Assembly: GCF_003589595.1 (NCBI RefSeq)
Contig: NW_020654810.1
Location: forward strand, 11,112,418 to 11,176,417
Length of the DNA stretch: 64,000 bases
Direction: 5' to 3'
From: Hyposmocoma kahamanoa
Taxonomy: Eukaryota > Arthropoda > Insecta > Lepidoptera > Cosmopterigidae
Under the pieces are notes generated by a model that was given only the letters and a program-made list of their open reading frames with translations, searched no databases and was not told the origin of the DNA. The position numbers and the translations under genes were made by a program. Below, piece by piece: positions 34,669 through 44,791 of the stretch. The first letter of the stretch is position 1; each line of letters opens with the position of its first letter.

Positions 34669-36627
34669 AATGGCTGTGTGTGACTTCTTTCTTTAAAATT
34701 ATTCAGCTTAATTACATTCACAGTAAATTTTGCCTTTCAGTGCCCATTGTGTTAAATCTAAAAATATCCAGTAACCTGCACAAGGAACGTGCGCCACAAA
34801 GACACAATGATATAAAGATTAATTCCTTCCCCTCACGTCACTTTGCTGCAGGATCTTTTTTCAAAATTTACTGCGATCTTCCTAGTTTCTTTTGTATAAC
34901 AAAAGACGAGAACAAAAGTATCGCGCAATTTAACAATTAGCCCGCCTTACGGGCGTCGTCGCGCTGACTCTCTCCTTTATCACGTGCTAACACACTGCTT
35001 TATGCAGAAAGAGGATTTTCATCACATACGCGAGATTTAATTACCTACCTACACAAACACGCTTTGAGCGGGCTCATTTATTCTTAGTTCACGTCTGTTG
35101 TATTTTCATCTTTAAGCTTTCAATTTTGTGGTGGTTCTTAGTATGCTCCTTTATTAAGCTTTGTTTGGTAGTAAAATAAAAACATTGTGTTGGCTTTTAT
35201 CGGAAGGTATACATAAATAATAAAAAGGTTGGTTTAGTAAGGTTGCAAATTTTCATTTTATCGGGCAAGTAGCAGTTCAAAGGGGCTACGGCCAATTGGA
35301 AGCTATAAAACCACCGTAGGTGCTTGAACACCGAATTGAAATTTTAATCAGAGCGCATTGCATCTCTGCACTACAAAAGTATGTTAATCAAGTTTACGTA
35401 TGTTTTACTTTTGTTGTTACTGTAATGTATTGTGGTAAAAATGCCGTAGGTAATGGAGTACGTGAAGTAAATAGCACAACCAGTATAAAGCTAAATTTAA
35501 TTCTTTAGTGTCAAACCTGACGTGCTTTTGGCTCTGTACCTAAACGACGAAAAAGTGCTCGGGGGTAAAGAGCGAAAAAAATATATAATAACTTACTTGC
35601 GCTACCTTGTATTACTGAAATACGAGCTCAATCTTCTCTCCTGTAACTGCAATTTCACGTGTTCTTATCTTCAAAAGAAAGCCCGACGTGTGAAAAGGGA
35701 AGACATTTTCTTTACCTCAATTTTATGCTGTCATAAAAATTACGCGAAAATGAAAATGTTAAAATAAGGTGTCATAAAAAGACACACGTAAAAAAGATCT
35801 TTAAATCTCCTGAGATTTAATAGATGCGGAAAGCATAAAATATAAGTGAAACTTTGTCTCACTTGTTTTTAGACTTTATTGACAGCTAAATTCTTTACAT
35901 GAAAACAAATTGAATCCTTATATCCACGTCGTATCATTTTGCAGACTTGCTTACTAAAATCCAATTTTAAAAGGCAATGGCAACGTAGACATAAGATGAA
36001 CCGTACAACACTATCTTTAGAGCCTTTTACAAAAGATGGACTTAAAAATAGAGCAGTCTGAACGATCGAGTAAGTTCAGCCGGGCACACCAGGACCTGTC
36101 ACGTCATTCTGCAGCGTTTTAATATTAAAGCGAACAGCGAAACCCTGCACTTGGAACCAGAATTACCTCAGTATTCGTAAAAGTAACAGACTACAGAAGT
36201 TCGATTGAACCTGTTTACACTCCCCATTCCCGTACAGAAGTACAATCGTCTGCAATTAAATATAATCGTTATTACAAAAATTTATTCTGAATTTTCATGT
36301 ATATGTCAATTAAGTATCTACAAAATCAGTATACTTATATAATGTTAAATGAACAAGTACACTAAATTGTATTAAATGTAGTAATAAAACTAACAAAAGA
36401 AATAAAAGAAGTAGTAACACAAAAAGAGCTATTTAAAATTATAAAATTGTGTACCATGTGTGTCTGTGAAAGTGAAGTGAAATTATAATTTCATATAAAA
36501 ATATAACTTAATTTAGTTGTTCAAGTTTAATTAAATTATTCCCAGTTTTATTTTAAATGTTATATTTTATCATTTCAGCATTGTTTTATTATTTGTGCAA
36601 TAAATATAGTACATATACAAATGTTTA
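34669..36627. other. Spacer, no gene recognised
   Basis: Two kilobases with several 60-85-codon open frames of no recognisable product. The stretch 34940-35010 is less A+T-rich. No shared repeat was detected. Confidence 0.4.
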
Positions 36628-36755
36628 TTTACAAAGAAAAACTAGAGTTCCTTACTCTTTCTTCTCCTCATAATCTGCCTTACAAATGAGTAGTACAATT
36701 TAAATAATATGATGATTTCAAATATAATTTGCTTATCTATAAAGATTATTTGAGT
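36628..36755 (+). mobile_element. 3' end of a CR1/Jockey-like LINE
   Basis: Matches 21715-21940: AGAGTTCCTTACTCTTTCTT, ATCTGCCTTACAAATGAGTA, GATGATTTCAAATATAAT and ATAAAGATTATTTGAG. It is more diverged than the other tails, so probably older. Confidence 0.6.
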
Positions 36756-36836
36756 TCGAGTTTGTAAAATATTTAGCGATTTCAATAAAAACTTGTAATG
36801 AGTTTTCATTTCAAAACTATGAAAATGTGGGTGGAT

Positions 36837-36885
36837 ATGGGTTTACATAGTAAAATCCATTTAGAATTTTGCTATGTAAACCCAT
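36837..36885. repeat. 20-bp inverted repeat (one mismatch)
   Basis: Arms ATGGGTTTACATAGTAAAAT (36837-36856) and 36866-36885 pair with a single mismatch across a 9-base loop. No associated gene or element end. Confidence 0.8.
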
Positions 36886-37905
36886 TTTATTGTAAGCTAC
36901 TGTACCCAAGTTGGGTAAGCGACACTGTAGCGTTGGAGATTTTGTCATACGATATACAGGTAGTAAAAAAAATATAACAGGAATATTCTTCATAAAATAT
37001 TTTACAAAAGAATTTGTTTTTTTGCGTATATCGTGTCAAGAGTTCTCATCTCATTCCTCATTCTGACTATTATTTACTTTGATAATTTGTTTTATATTTA
37101 GGAGCTAACATCACAGATAAAGAAAATACTAACTATATATGTACATTGTTTACACAAACAAAATATATATGTACATTGTTTAGTCATTAACTACAAATAT
37201 CGAAAGTACATCACGTGTTAACACTATCGAGCTATCGTGGGAAGTACCCTGCGGGGATGTACGGGTTACTTCGGAAATACAATAACAAAACAAAGAACAT
37301 TTTTTATATACCGTTTGAGCATAGATCATCGCTTAAAACAAAACAATAAAATGGAGTAATATAAATTAATGAATATGTAACGTAACCTAGGTACATAACC
37401 AATTATTATTTTAGTATAATATACGTACTATATCATTAGTACAAGTTAAGTATTAAGTAGAAGAATAGAAATACATTTACTTTATAAAATACATTAATGA
37501 AATCCTACACTTAAAACTGCATTGTATTGAATTTTATATTTTGACATTACTATTACGGTATCAATAGATAGTTTTAATTTGTTCAGTCCATGATTTCTAT
37601 AAATACTTCGTGACAAGGAAAACCTCATTATTTACCTGTAATTCCATATTTAAAAAAATTCGAAAGGATGTGGTTCATTTATCAAATTAAGAAGGTACAG
37701 AGCCAAAAAAAAATACGACGAACTGTCGCTGCGTTTTTATTAATTAGAACCGTGACTAAGTCAAAACGAAGCCGTAACTTAGAAACTCTCCATAATTTTT
37801 TTACCATCAATTTCAGTGTTATTAAATTTTTGTAAATATAAAAATGCAATAGCCTGGAGTAGAATGGAGCATCAATAGTACAATAAGCGTGCCAATGTGA
37901 CCAAG
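36886..37905. other. A+T-rich spacer, nothing recognised
   Basis: Contains a local direct repeat of ATATATGTACATTGTTTA near 37134 and 37166. No gene. Confidence 0.4.
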
Positions 37906-37982
37906 TAATCGTGATATTTTATGTTTAAAATATCACGATTATTTGGTTGGTTACTCGTGTTAAAGCTGTTGCTTTAACACGA
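37906..37982. repeat. Two adjacent hairpins with identical TGTT loops
   Basis: Hairpin 1 has arms 37906-37921 and 37926-37941 (TAATCGTGATATTTTA and its exact complement) and the loop TGTT. Hairpin 2 has arms 37955-37966 and 37971-37982 (TCGTGTTAAAGC and its exact complement), also with loop TGTT. They are separated by 13 bases. Nothing coding lies nearby. Confidence 0.8.
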
Positions 37983-38206
37983 TTGAATGACCAAAAGTTA
38001 TCCTATTCAAAATTATGAATCTATAAGAAGATTAATAAATAAGTTGTCTCGTAAACACCGCTTACGCGCATTACTCACGTCAGGAAATTAAAAACCGGCG
38101 CATTCCACGTGTCTACATAATTAAATGCAATGTTGGCACGGCATGCGTCTAATTAAAATGCTCTAGCTGGCGAAGTTCACACTTCACTGAACAATACATT
38201 TTAACT

Positions 38207-38285
38207 ATATCGAGTTTTTAGGTTTTTACGATTGTTACACATGTTAAGTGAAACATTTTTTCGGATCCAAATACGGACTGCATTT
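38207..38285 (+). repeat. Repeat C, partial copy
   Basis: TATCGAGTTTTTAGGTTTTT, ACGATTGTTACACATG and CGGATCCAAAT match the left half of the copy at 15174. Confidence 0.65.
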
Positions 38286-39474
38286 CATTGAGTGAGATAT
38301 CCTTAATTTAATAAGTAATCTTGTACATTGAGTTGCAGTTACCTAGTAGTTCAAGATCGTACTTAAAAGAAGGAACTTTACGGTGCATAAATTTAATGTT
38401 AAAGCAAAGTAGGTACGTCACATTGAAGTGCTTTCAGCTGCAACCATATTTAAATAGAGCGGCAAGCAATTGCCAGGCTTCACCTTGTAGCACAACCGCT
38501 AAGGATTTTGTCGACGCAAAAACCACTAACTACGCGGAAAATTTCGCTTCCCCTTTAACTGCGAGCGACTCCATTCACGTTACTACCACCATTTCCGGAA
38601 CATCGCCACTGTTTTCTAGACCGGTTTTCCTACATAAAGCTACCTAATGACCGTTATTCAAATTCTTATACTACACAATTATGGAAAAGAATCGTCACCC
38701 ACTCGTCATTTATGGTTACAGAATCTGAAGCGCAAAATGTAAATTAAGATTTTTACTTTGTTACTTTTACGACAATTATTTATTATTCAAAAAGAAAGTT
38801 ACTGAGCCTTTGAAATAGCTATTCCATTGAATAGATGGTCTCGGTACACAAGGTCTTTAAGGATTTTACGTTTAAAATTGGCAATTATTCAGCGGGCGCG
38901 GGGATATTTCCAACAATTTGTTCTTAACAATGCACAAAGCCTCGTAATTACAGCTCGCGAGCATTTCTAGAGTGCACGGCTGAAGAGTAAGTAGACGTCT
39001 TCAAAGTACATTATTTAATAATGCGGCAAGTGAATATGACACGTTTCCTTTAAAGCAATTACTTACCTTACACTTACCATATTCATGTGCAACAATTTTT
39101 ATGCATCTTGTATCTAACTCTGAGTAAGTTTATTACCAAAACAGTTTATCACTGCCGATTTTCAACTTCCCTGTCTTTTTAAATAAAACGATTCTTTCCC
39201 AGGCTACATCTTTGAAGATGCACCTTGAATAGTCGTTATTAAAATTACTTCTGGAACAGTTTAATATCAACAATACCGTGGAAGTTTATGCGGCGCACTC
39301 AAAGATCTTGTCCGTTTAACCCTCATGAATAATTTACCAGCGTGCACCAGCTCTCAATATTTTCAAAGAATGATCGCGACCGTAAAAATGTACGTATGAA
39401 AATACATTTAAAATGTTAACATTATTTCAGAATTCTACACAAAAGTAGGTAATAAGTAACGAAAGTGACGAAAT
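38286..39474. other. Spacer, no confident gene
   Basis: A 108-codon frame at 38321-38647 starts with ATG but shows no domain, and its composition is unremarkable. It is not called. The region is less A+T-rich than average between 38450 and 39000 and carries no recognised repeat. Confidence 0.35.
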
Positions 39475-39560
39475 TGTCGAGTTCTTAAGTTTTTGCGATT
39501 GCTATACATTGGAAATGAAACTATTTCAGATCTAAATAGCGTATATTATATTGTTTTTCA
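39475..39560 (+). repeat. Repeat C, partial copy
   Basis: GTCGAGTTCTTAAGTTTTTG, CGATTGCTATACATTGGAAA and GATCTAAATAGCGTATAT match the family. Confidence 0.65.
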
Positions 39561-40209
39561 TATGTCATGTTAGTATTCATAAATTTTGCAGTCTTACTTT
39601 TTACAGAGCTAAAAGAGAGGGTTACATTTATCTTATTTCATATTCAAGTTACTCCGTAAGACTTTCAGTGAATTCAAAAATAGTTGTGTATATTGGGAAA
39701 TGCAAAGTACTATTCCATTTTTGAGTTGTAACTAAACCTTTATTGTATAAATAATAAGGGCCCCAATAGTAAGGTAAAATATTGAAATAACAAGAACTCA
39801 AAGCTACTACTACATTTTCGATGGCTCTCAAGTCGGGTATGACTGAAGACGGCTCTTGACGATGGACGTTCTTTCGCTCGGCGGCCACTCCACTCTCTAA
39901 AGACAATTTAGTATTCATTTATCATTCCTATTTATGTATAACTCCTTTTATTAATTACTTCACCTAAAAAAATAAGAATTTTGGAGAATTATTGTAGTAG
40001 GTACCTACGTAGGTATATTTGTAGGTAACTTAGTACTAAAAAAGGGGTGCGCGAAAGGAGCCTCCCTCTACGATGCGACGCGGCGTTACATTCTTACGCC
40101 GATTGACAAATTCTTTCACCACGACATCAGTTATTATACTGTAGGTATGCCATCGATACGATAAGAAGAAAAATTATTTTAAAAAAAACATAGTTAAAGT
40201 ATATTATTA
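39561..40209. other. Spacer downstream of the secreted-protein gene
   Basis: An 89-codon minus-strand frame (39649-39918) has no recognisable features. The 40040-40110 stretch is GC-richer, including CTACGATGCGACGCGGCG, but encodes nothing obvious. Confidence 0.35.
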
Positions 40210-40215
40210 TTTATT
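40210..40215 (-). promoter_or_regulatory. Polyadenylation signal of the secreted-protein gene
   Basis: AATAAA on the minus strand, 82-87 bases past the TGA stop of the gene at 40297-40707. Spacing is normal for a short insect 3' untranslated region. Confidence 0.55.
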
Positions 40216-40296
40216 TATCACTACATAACTCAATTCTATTTAGCAAGGCACATATTACGAATTATAAATATAATACTCCACATTTTAAGCTCGTCT

Positions 40297-40707
40297 TCAC
40301 TGCTGTTCTTCGTCTTCCAACGGCTCCATGACATACATTATTTCCGGTTTCTGGACATCACCGGCGTATCTTCTGTTTAGGTCAAGCTCAATATCTCTGA
40401 TGTATGAAAGAAGAAGCGGATTATAAGTAGTAGCATGATTTATGTTCTCGTCTTTGTTCAGCGGTTGCAGTTCATCGCCAGCTTCTCTTGCAAATCTATT
40501 TTTCGAAGGCGTAATAATGGACTCAATAGGATGTTCACCAATGGGACTGACGCCGCTGTTCTGCACTTCCATTTGACTGCTAACATCACGAGGTCTCCTA
40601 CGGACCACAATTATGATGATACGCCGCCTTCTCTGCGGTGCCGGAGCTGTAGACACAGCCACAATGGTTACTATAATCAAAGCCAACAATAACACTAATC
40701 TCACCAT
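40297..40707 (-). CDS. Small secreted basic protein, function unknown
   Basis: Intronless gene for 136 residues. Residues 1-21 form a clear signal peptide (MVRLVLLLALIIVTIVAV, then STA with likely cleavage before PAPQ), so the product should enter the secretory pathway. The mature N-terminus alternates basic and hydrophobic blocks: QRRRR, IIIIVV, RRRPRD. RRRR and RFAR are possible furin-type processing sites. The rest is polar and acidic, ending EPLEDEEQQ. There are no cysteines after the signal peptide, so no disulphide fold is expected. I do not recognise the family. The ATG at 40707 is chosen because it opens the signal peptide and lies 33 bases from an initiator-like site with a TATA box upstream. 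A processed secreted peptide, including an antimicrobial or cuticle role, is only speculation. Confidence 0.75.
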   Translation of the reverse strand: MVRLVLLLALIIVTIVAVSTAPAPQRRRRIIIIVVRRRPRDVSSQMEVQNSGVSPIGEHPIESIITPSKNRFAREAGDELQPLNKDENINHATTYNPLLLSYIRDIELDLNRRYAGDVQKPEIMYVMEPLEDEEQQ

Positions 40708-40739
40708 TTTTAAAGTTTCAACGACCGCTTCAGTCGAAT

Positions 40740-40773
40740 TGATACCGTGAACGTTTTCCGTTGGCTTTTTATA
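40740..40773 (-). promoter_or_regulatory. TATA box and initiator of the secreted-protein gene
   Basis: On the minus strand TATAAAAAG occupies 40773-40765, and an initiator-like TATCAATTC places the start at the A of 40740, 33 bases downstream of the TATA start. This is close to the usual insect spacing. The resulting 5' leader is 33 bases. Confidence 0.65.
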
Positions 40774-41039
40774 GCGCAGTTTAAGGAAAATTTGGGTACT
40801 TCACCGACGTTTAACAAGCGATTTCATAATATTGTTAAAGTAAACACAGACACGACTTAATTTTGTCTTCTACGATGAATCAAGAAGTAGGGACATCACC
40901 CTTATCTCGTCGTTGTAAACGGAGATACCGTTAACACTTTATTTAAATTGCATTACTAACATATCTTTTACCTACAACATGTGCAAGTAGCTATCGACGG
41001 TTTTCTAAAAGAGTGACCTGTTTCAAAAACACTTAGGAG

Positions 41040-41275
41040 TATTAGAGTTCCTTGTGAAAAAGTTCGCTTAAGGAAGGACCTACTATCCGACCTATTTTTG
41101 CGGCCAAGCAATAATGTAAGATTTTCTGCGTTCCGGTTTTGAAGGGTAAAGGTGCTGGTGACATTACAGGCACATAGAACTGAGGCAGTGCCCATCAGAT
41201 CTTTGCTATTTAAAACTTTGAATGGCACTGCATTTGCTATAGACAGGCGCGTCGCTTACCACCATCTTTCTAATT
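41040..41275 (+). mobile_element. Repeat A copy
   Basis: Plus orientation: AGTTCCTTGTGAAAAAGTTC, GCGTTCCGGTTTTGAAGGGT, AAAGGTGCTGGTGACATTAC, CAGATCTTTGCTATTTAAAA and ATAGACAGGCGCGTCGCTTA. About 30 bases after GGTGACATTACAGGCACATA are deleted, and the extreme 3' end is lost. Confidence 0.82.
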
Positions 41276-41889
41276 TGTGCTTACCACCAGACACACTCTG
41301 ACTAAGCGACCTCTTTCATTGTCATCCCACCTTTTTATCACCCGTTTCTCCGCTCCGTACTTTGAAATTTTTAATCGTTCTTAAATTCCTTTTCTTCTTC
41401 GTCACTCACTTTTCTTCGCTATCGCCACTCTCTACTAAATTTCCGAAACGAGCTCACGTGCTCGACTTCACTTATAGATCGTGTAGCAGTTAGCTTGTAA
41501 ATTTTTGTTATTTGTAGTACCATTGAAAATCATGAAACCGAACTGCTTATAAAGCATATTATTTCTAGAAATTACAGGTCCTTTTGGAGTAAGTTCCTTT
41601 TTACCATAACCTGTATATAATTGAAGTAGGGAGTGTTTTATACCATTGTACCTGATTGTCATTACTCACTGTATGTCATTGTTTCGTTGCAACCTTTACG
41701 CCTTTATTTTACCTGTTCTTTTCTCTTCCTGTACTCTTTCTTTATTTCTACAATTAAATTCATGTGAACCGAGCATTGTAGTTAATTACGCGAGGCCCCG
41801 TGACAACACGACTTTTTCGTCCTGTCATCGTCACTTAGTATCATAAAAAAGTCACTTAATTCATCAGGAAAGTGGTTTAATTTTATTAC
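41276..41889. other. Spacer, nothing recognised
   Basis: No convincing gene or repeat. A second TTACCACCAGACACACTC near 41280 may be a rearranged scrap of repeat A. Confidence 0.35.
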
Positions 41890-42095
41890 ATTGAAATTAC
41901 AGGCACATGGGACTTATCAACTTATTAATATGTTTCAGAGTGACGGGCGCAGCGACATTGTCCCTGAGATCTTTGCGAAAGCTTTTTAAAGCTCTGAGTG
42001 GCACTGCAACTGTTATGGACAGGCGTGTATCATACTATCAGGCGCACGACTTGTTCGTCCCGTCACTTGATATTATGAAAAAAATAATTAAACAC
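41890..42095 (+). mobile_element. Repeat A, 5'-truncated copy
   Basis: Begins at GAAATTACAGGCACATGGGA and runs through TGACGGGCGCAGCGACATTG, TGCAACTGTTATGGACAGGC, GGCGCACGACTTGTTCGTCC to an A-rich end. The truncated 5' side and kept 3' side again fit retroposition. Confidence 0.82.
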
Positions 42096-42334
42096 GTACC
42101 AATGTCATATTGTATGTAGATTTTAGCAAATAGAAGTTCGGTGTCTTAATTACAATACAATTTAACACATTGTGAACACTGTCGTAATTATGTAAATTCT
42201 TAAAAAGTACGATAGTTACTGTCGATGCCCTATGATGCCTGACCTCCTTAGTCGACCTTTTAGTTCTGAGAGCCTTCTTAAGCTGAATGCTTAGCTCTCA
42301 CATAAAAGTCTGAAGGATTCCAGGTTTTTAGTTT

Positions 42335-44345
42335 TTTTTTTAATCTTTATTTATTTAGGGGTTTATATTGTTATTGAGCATGTCAGCCCCATCAGTAAAA
42401 CGGTACATCAAGAAAACACTTAATATAATCTAGACAGATAAATCAAAATACTACCTAACTAAACATGTATACAAAATCGCCGCGGCACTACATGTTGGCT
42501 CCGACAAAACAGATTGAAACCACCCAACATTAAATGTACGGAGACCAGCCTGTGCAAATAACCACGCCCTGATAAGTTCCGTCCGAACACACTCCACGAG
42601 CAAATGATGTACATCCTCAAGAATCCCATACACTTCGCAATTCGGTGAGTTCACCCTCTGCATCAAATATAAAAAATTGTTTAATGGAATGTGTGTTTAA
42701 CGGATCGAAGCAACTTAACATGGTCAAACCAAGGGACACGATAAGGCTCACTCTGCATGGTCTTGTAACAGATTCCTTTTTCCTCTTATCGACATATTCC
42801 TTCCAACAAGAATGGAACTTGCTCTTATAGCTTGCAACCATTTCAAAGAAGTCAGGCACAATGTCAACCTCAGGCCCTTCTGAAGCAGCCGCAGTGGTCC
42901 GCTTCCTAATTCCCTAGCAAGCCAATATGTGACGGCGCCCATTGCAACCGCAAGCATCCCCCACTAGTCGTAATTATTTATTTGTTGTAAAATTTTATAA
43001 GCCAATGAAACACACTGTTTGATATAAGTACATAATATAATAATAATTACACCGAGCCATTCAACGTATAGAATGGCACTTTTACTATCAGTCATGATTA
43101 CCACGTTTTGACAAATTAACGTCTCCACATACGACAACGTCTCAGATATTGCATATACGAGTAACTCTGCCGCCATTATTGTTACACTACACGTAATTTT
43201 AAAACCTGCCCTCTTATTATTAAGTGGGTCAAGGAAGCTGCCCCTATCTTATCACCGCACTTAGAGCCATCAGTAAATATTTTTAACCAACCCGAATACT
43301 TTTCTTGCAATTCTAAAATTACATCCATGCGAAGAATATCACTATTATAAGTACGTTTAGCATGAGAAATACATTCCAACGTGTAGGGTAGTACATTATC
43401 TAACTCAATTATTGACACATAGACACTTAATTTATACATAATTAAGGCAAAGGATATGAAGAGAAAGTGTGCTCATTGGAAAATTCTAATTCACGAATCA
43501 TACTAACTGTTAAATTATTGCAAAAGGCTTTTAAGTAAAATTTAGTTGCCAAAAAATGTTCTTTTGATATGTAACGGCTGTATACAAAGTTAGCTCTCCA
43601 CTACATGAATAGGAGTTGTTCTAATAAAACCTCCTACGACCTCCCCTCCCACCCTCATGGCCTGACTTTGAACGTTTTCTGGCTTATACACATGCGTTTT
43701 AGCACTTTTGTCATGTAAATAACAAGCATAATCCATTCTACTACGAATTAAAGAAATGTATAGCCGACGAAGATACTTAGGATGAACTCCCCATGAGGCA
43801 CCAGCTAAGACTTTTAAAATATTAAGAAATCTCTGCCTTTTTTCGAACATGTATGTAATTAATATGTTTACCCCACCTTATGGATCTGTCTAGCCACATT
43901 TCTAAATATTTAAATGTCTCCTCAGAACGCAACTCCTGTCCACGTACTTGAAAACTTACACGTGGAATTTTGCGAACTCTACTAAAAACACAAAATCTTG
44001 ATTTACTTGCCGCAACATCTAAATCTAGACTATCCAATATATTTAACATTACATCTGATCAAAACTTTATCAATCTCACGACAAACTTGGTAAGTAACTA
44101 TATTAAAGAAAAGGGGAGAAAGAGGATCTCCTTGGGCAAAGCCCTTGCCAGTCCACCTCGTAATAAGACTCTTACCTTCCTCATCTAGTATGATTGGATG
44201 TCTCTCGCTCAAAAAAGCCCATAAATATTTAAAAATTAAGGACCCAACTTCTAAACCATCAAGAATACGAACGACTTTCTCGACAGAGACATTATTATAT
44301 GCACCTTCTATGTATGTCAAGAAAACATGCCACAGTATATTATTG
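42335..44345 (-). mobile_element. Decayed RNase H-bearing LINE (RT + RNase H)
   Basis: Minus strand, in order. Reverse transcriptase fragments (44320-44040) include TYIEGAYNNVSVEKVVRIL and GFAQGDPLSPLFFNI. A thumb region follows (44049-43590; FKYLEMWLDRSIRWGKHINY, then RSRMDYACYLHDKSAK). The RNase H domain lies at about 43340-43040 (WLKIFTDGSKCGDKIGAASL, then IMTDSKSAILY). A C-terminal segment carries CEVYGILEDVHHLLVEC. The catalytic YADD segment is missing: the frame breaks between CREIDKVL and DLDVAASKSRFCVFSR. The minus-strand 3' end is an AATAAAGATT-then-A-run at about 42333-42352. RT plus RNase H suggests the I/LOA-like groups. It is inactive. Confidence 0.8.
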
Positions 44346-44791
44346 GCAAATCCAACTTAAGTATAAGAAATAAGACGAGCTAGGTAATCTGCTTGATTGA
44401 TTGAGATTGCTACTATAAATTTACGTCGTCTTAATTTTGCCAACTTCCCGTGCATTCTAATCAAGCTAAATGTTATAACATAATATCATCAGATTGGTTC
44501 TAAGATATAACTTTTATAAAATTATAATTTTATGCCAACTATTTTACTTAGATAAAAATTAATTGTATGTGTTTCAAAATTGCAACACATTCCATCTAAG
44601 TGGTAAAATATGGAGAAAATGTAATGGCAACAGTTCGGTGCAATCAATCTAATGTCAATGTCAGAAATCAAATTGATTTGTTGTTGGTTGTTGATTATTT
44701 CTGCAAACCGATAAAATTTTATAAATACGGAATGTTTACGTACTGTGAAGATTTCTAGAAGTTGGTTGATAAACGATTCAGTTTCACAATC
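44346..44791. promoter_or_regulatory. Upstream region of the SPIN90 gene
   Basis: A+T-rich. A TATAAATA at 44720-44727 and a TCAGTT initiator-like word at 44778-44783 precede the start codon, but they are about 58 bases apart, so the core promoter is not defined. No repeat is recognised between the LINE and the gene. Confidence 0.3.

Noticed and set aside
38321..38647. 108-residue protein on the plus strand
   Set aside because: No domain, signal peptide or splice-site support. No promoter or polyadenylation context was recognised.
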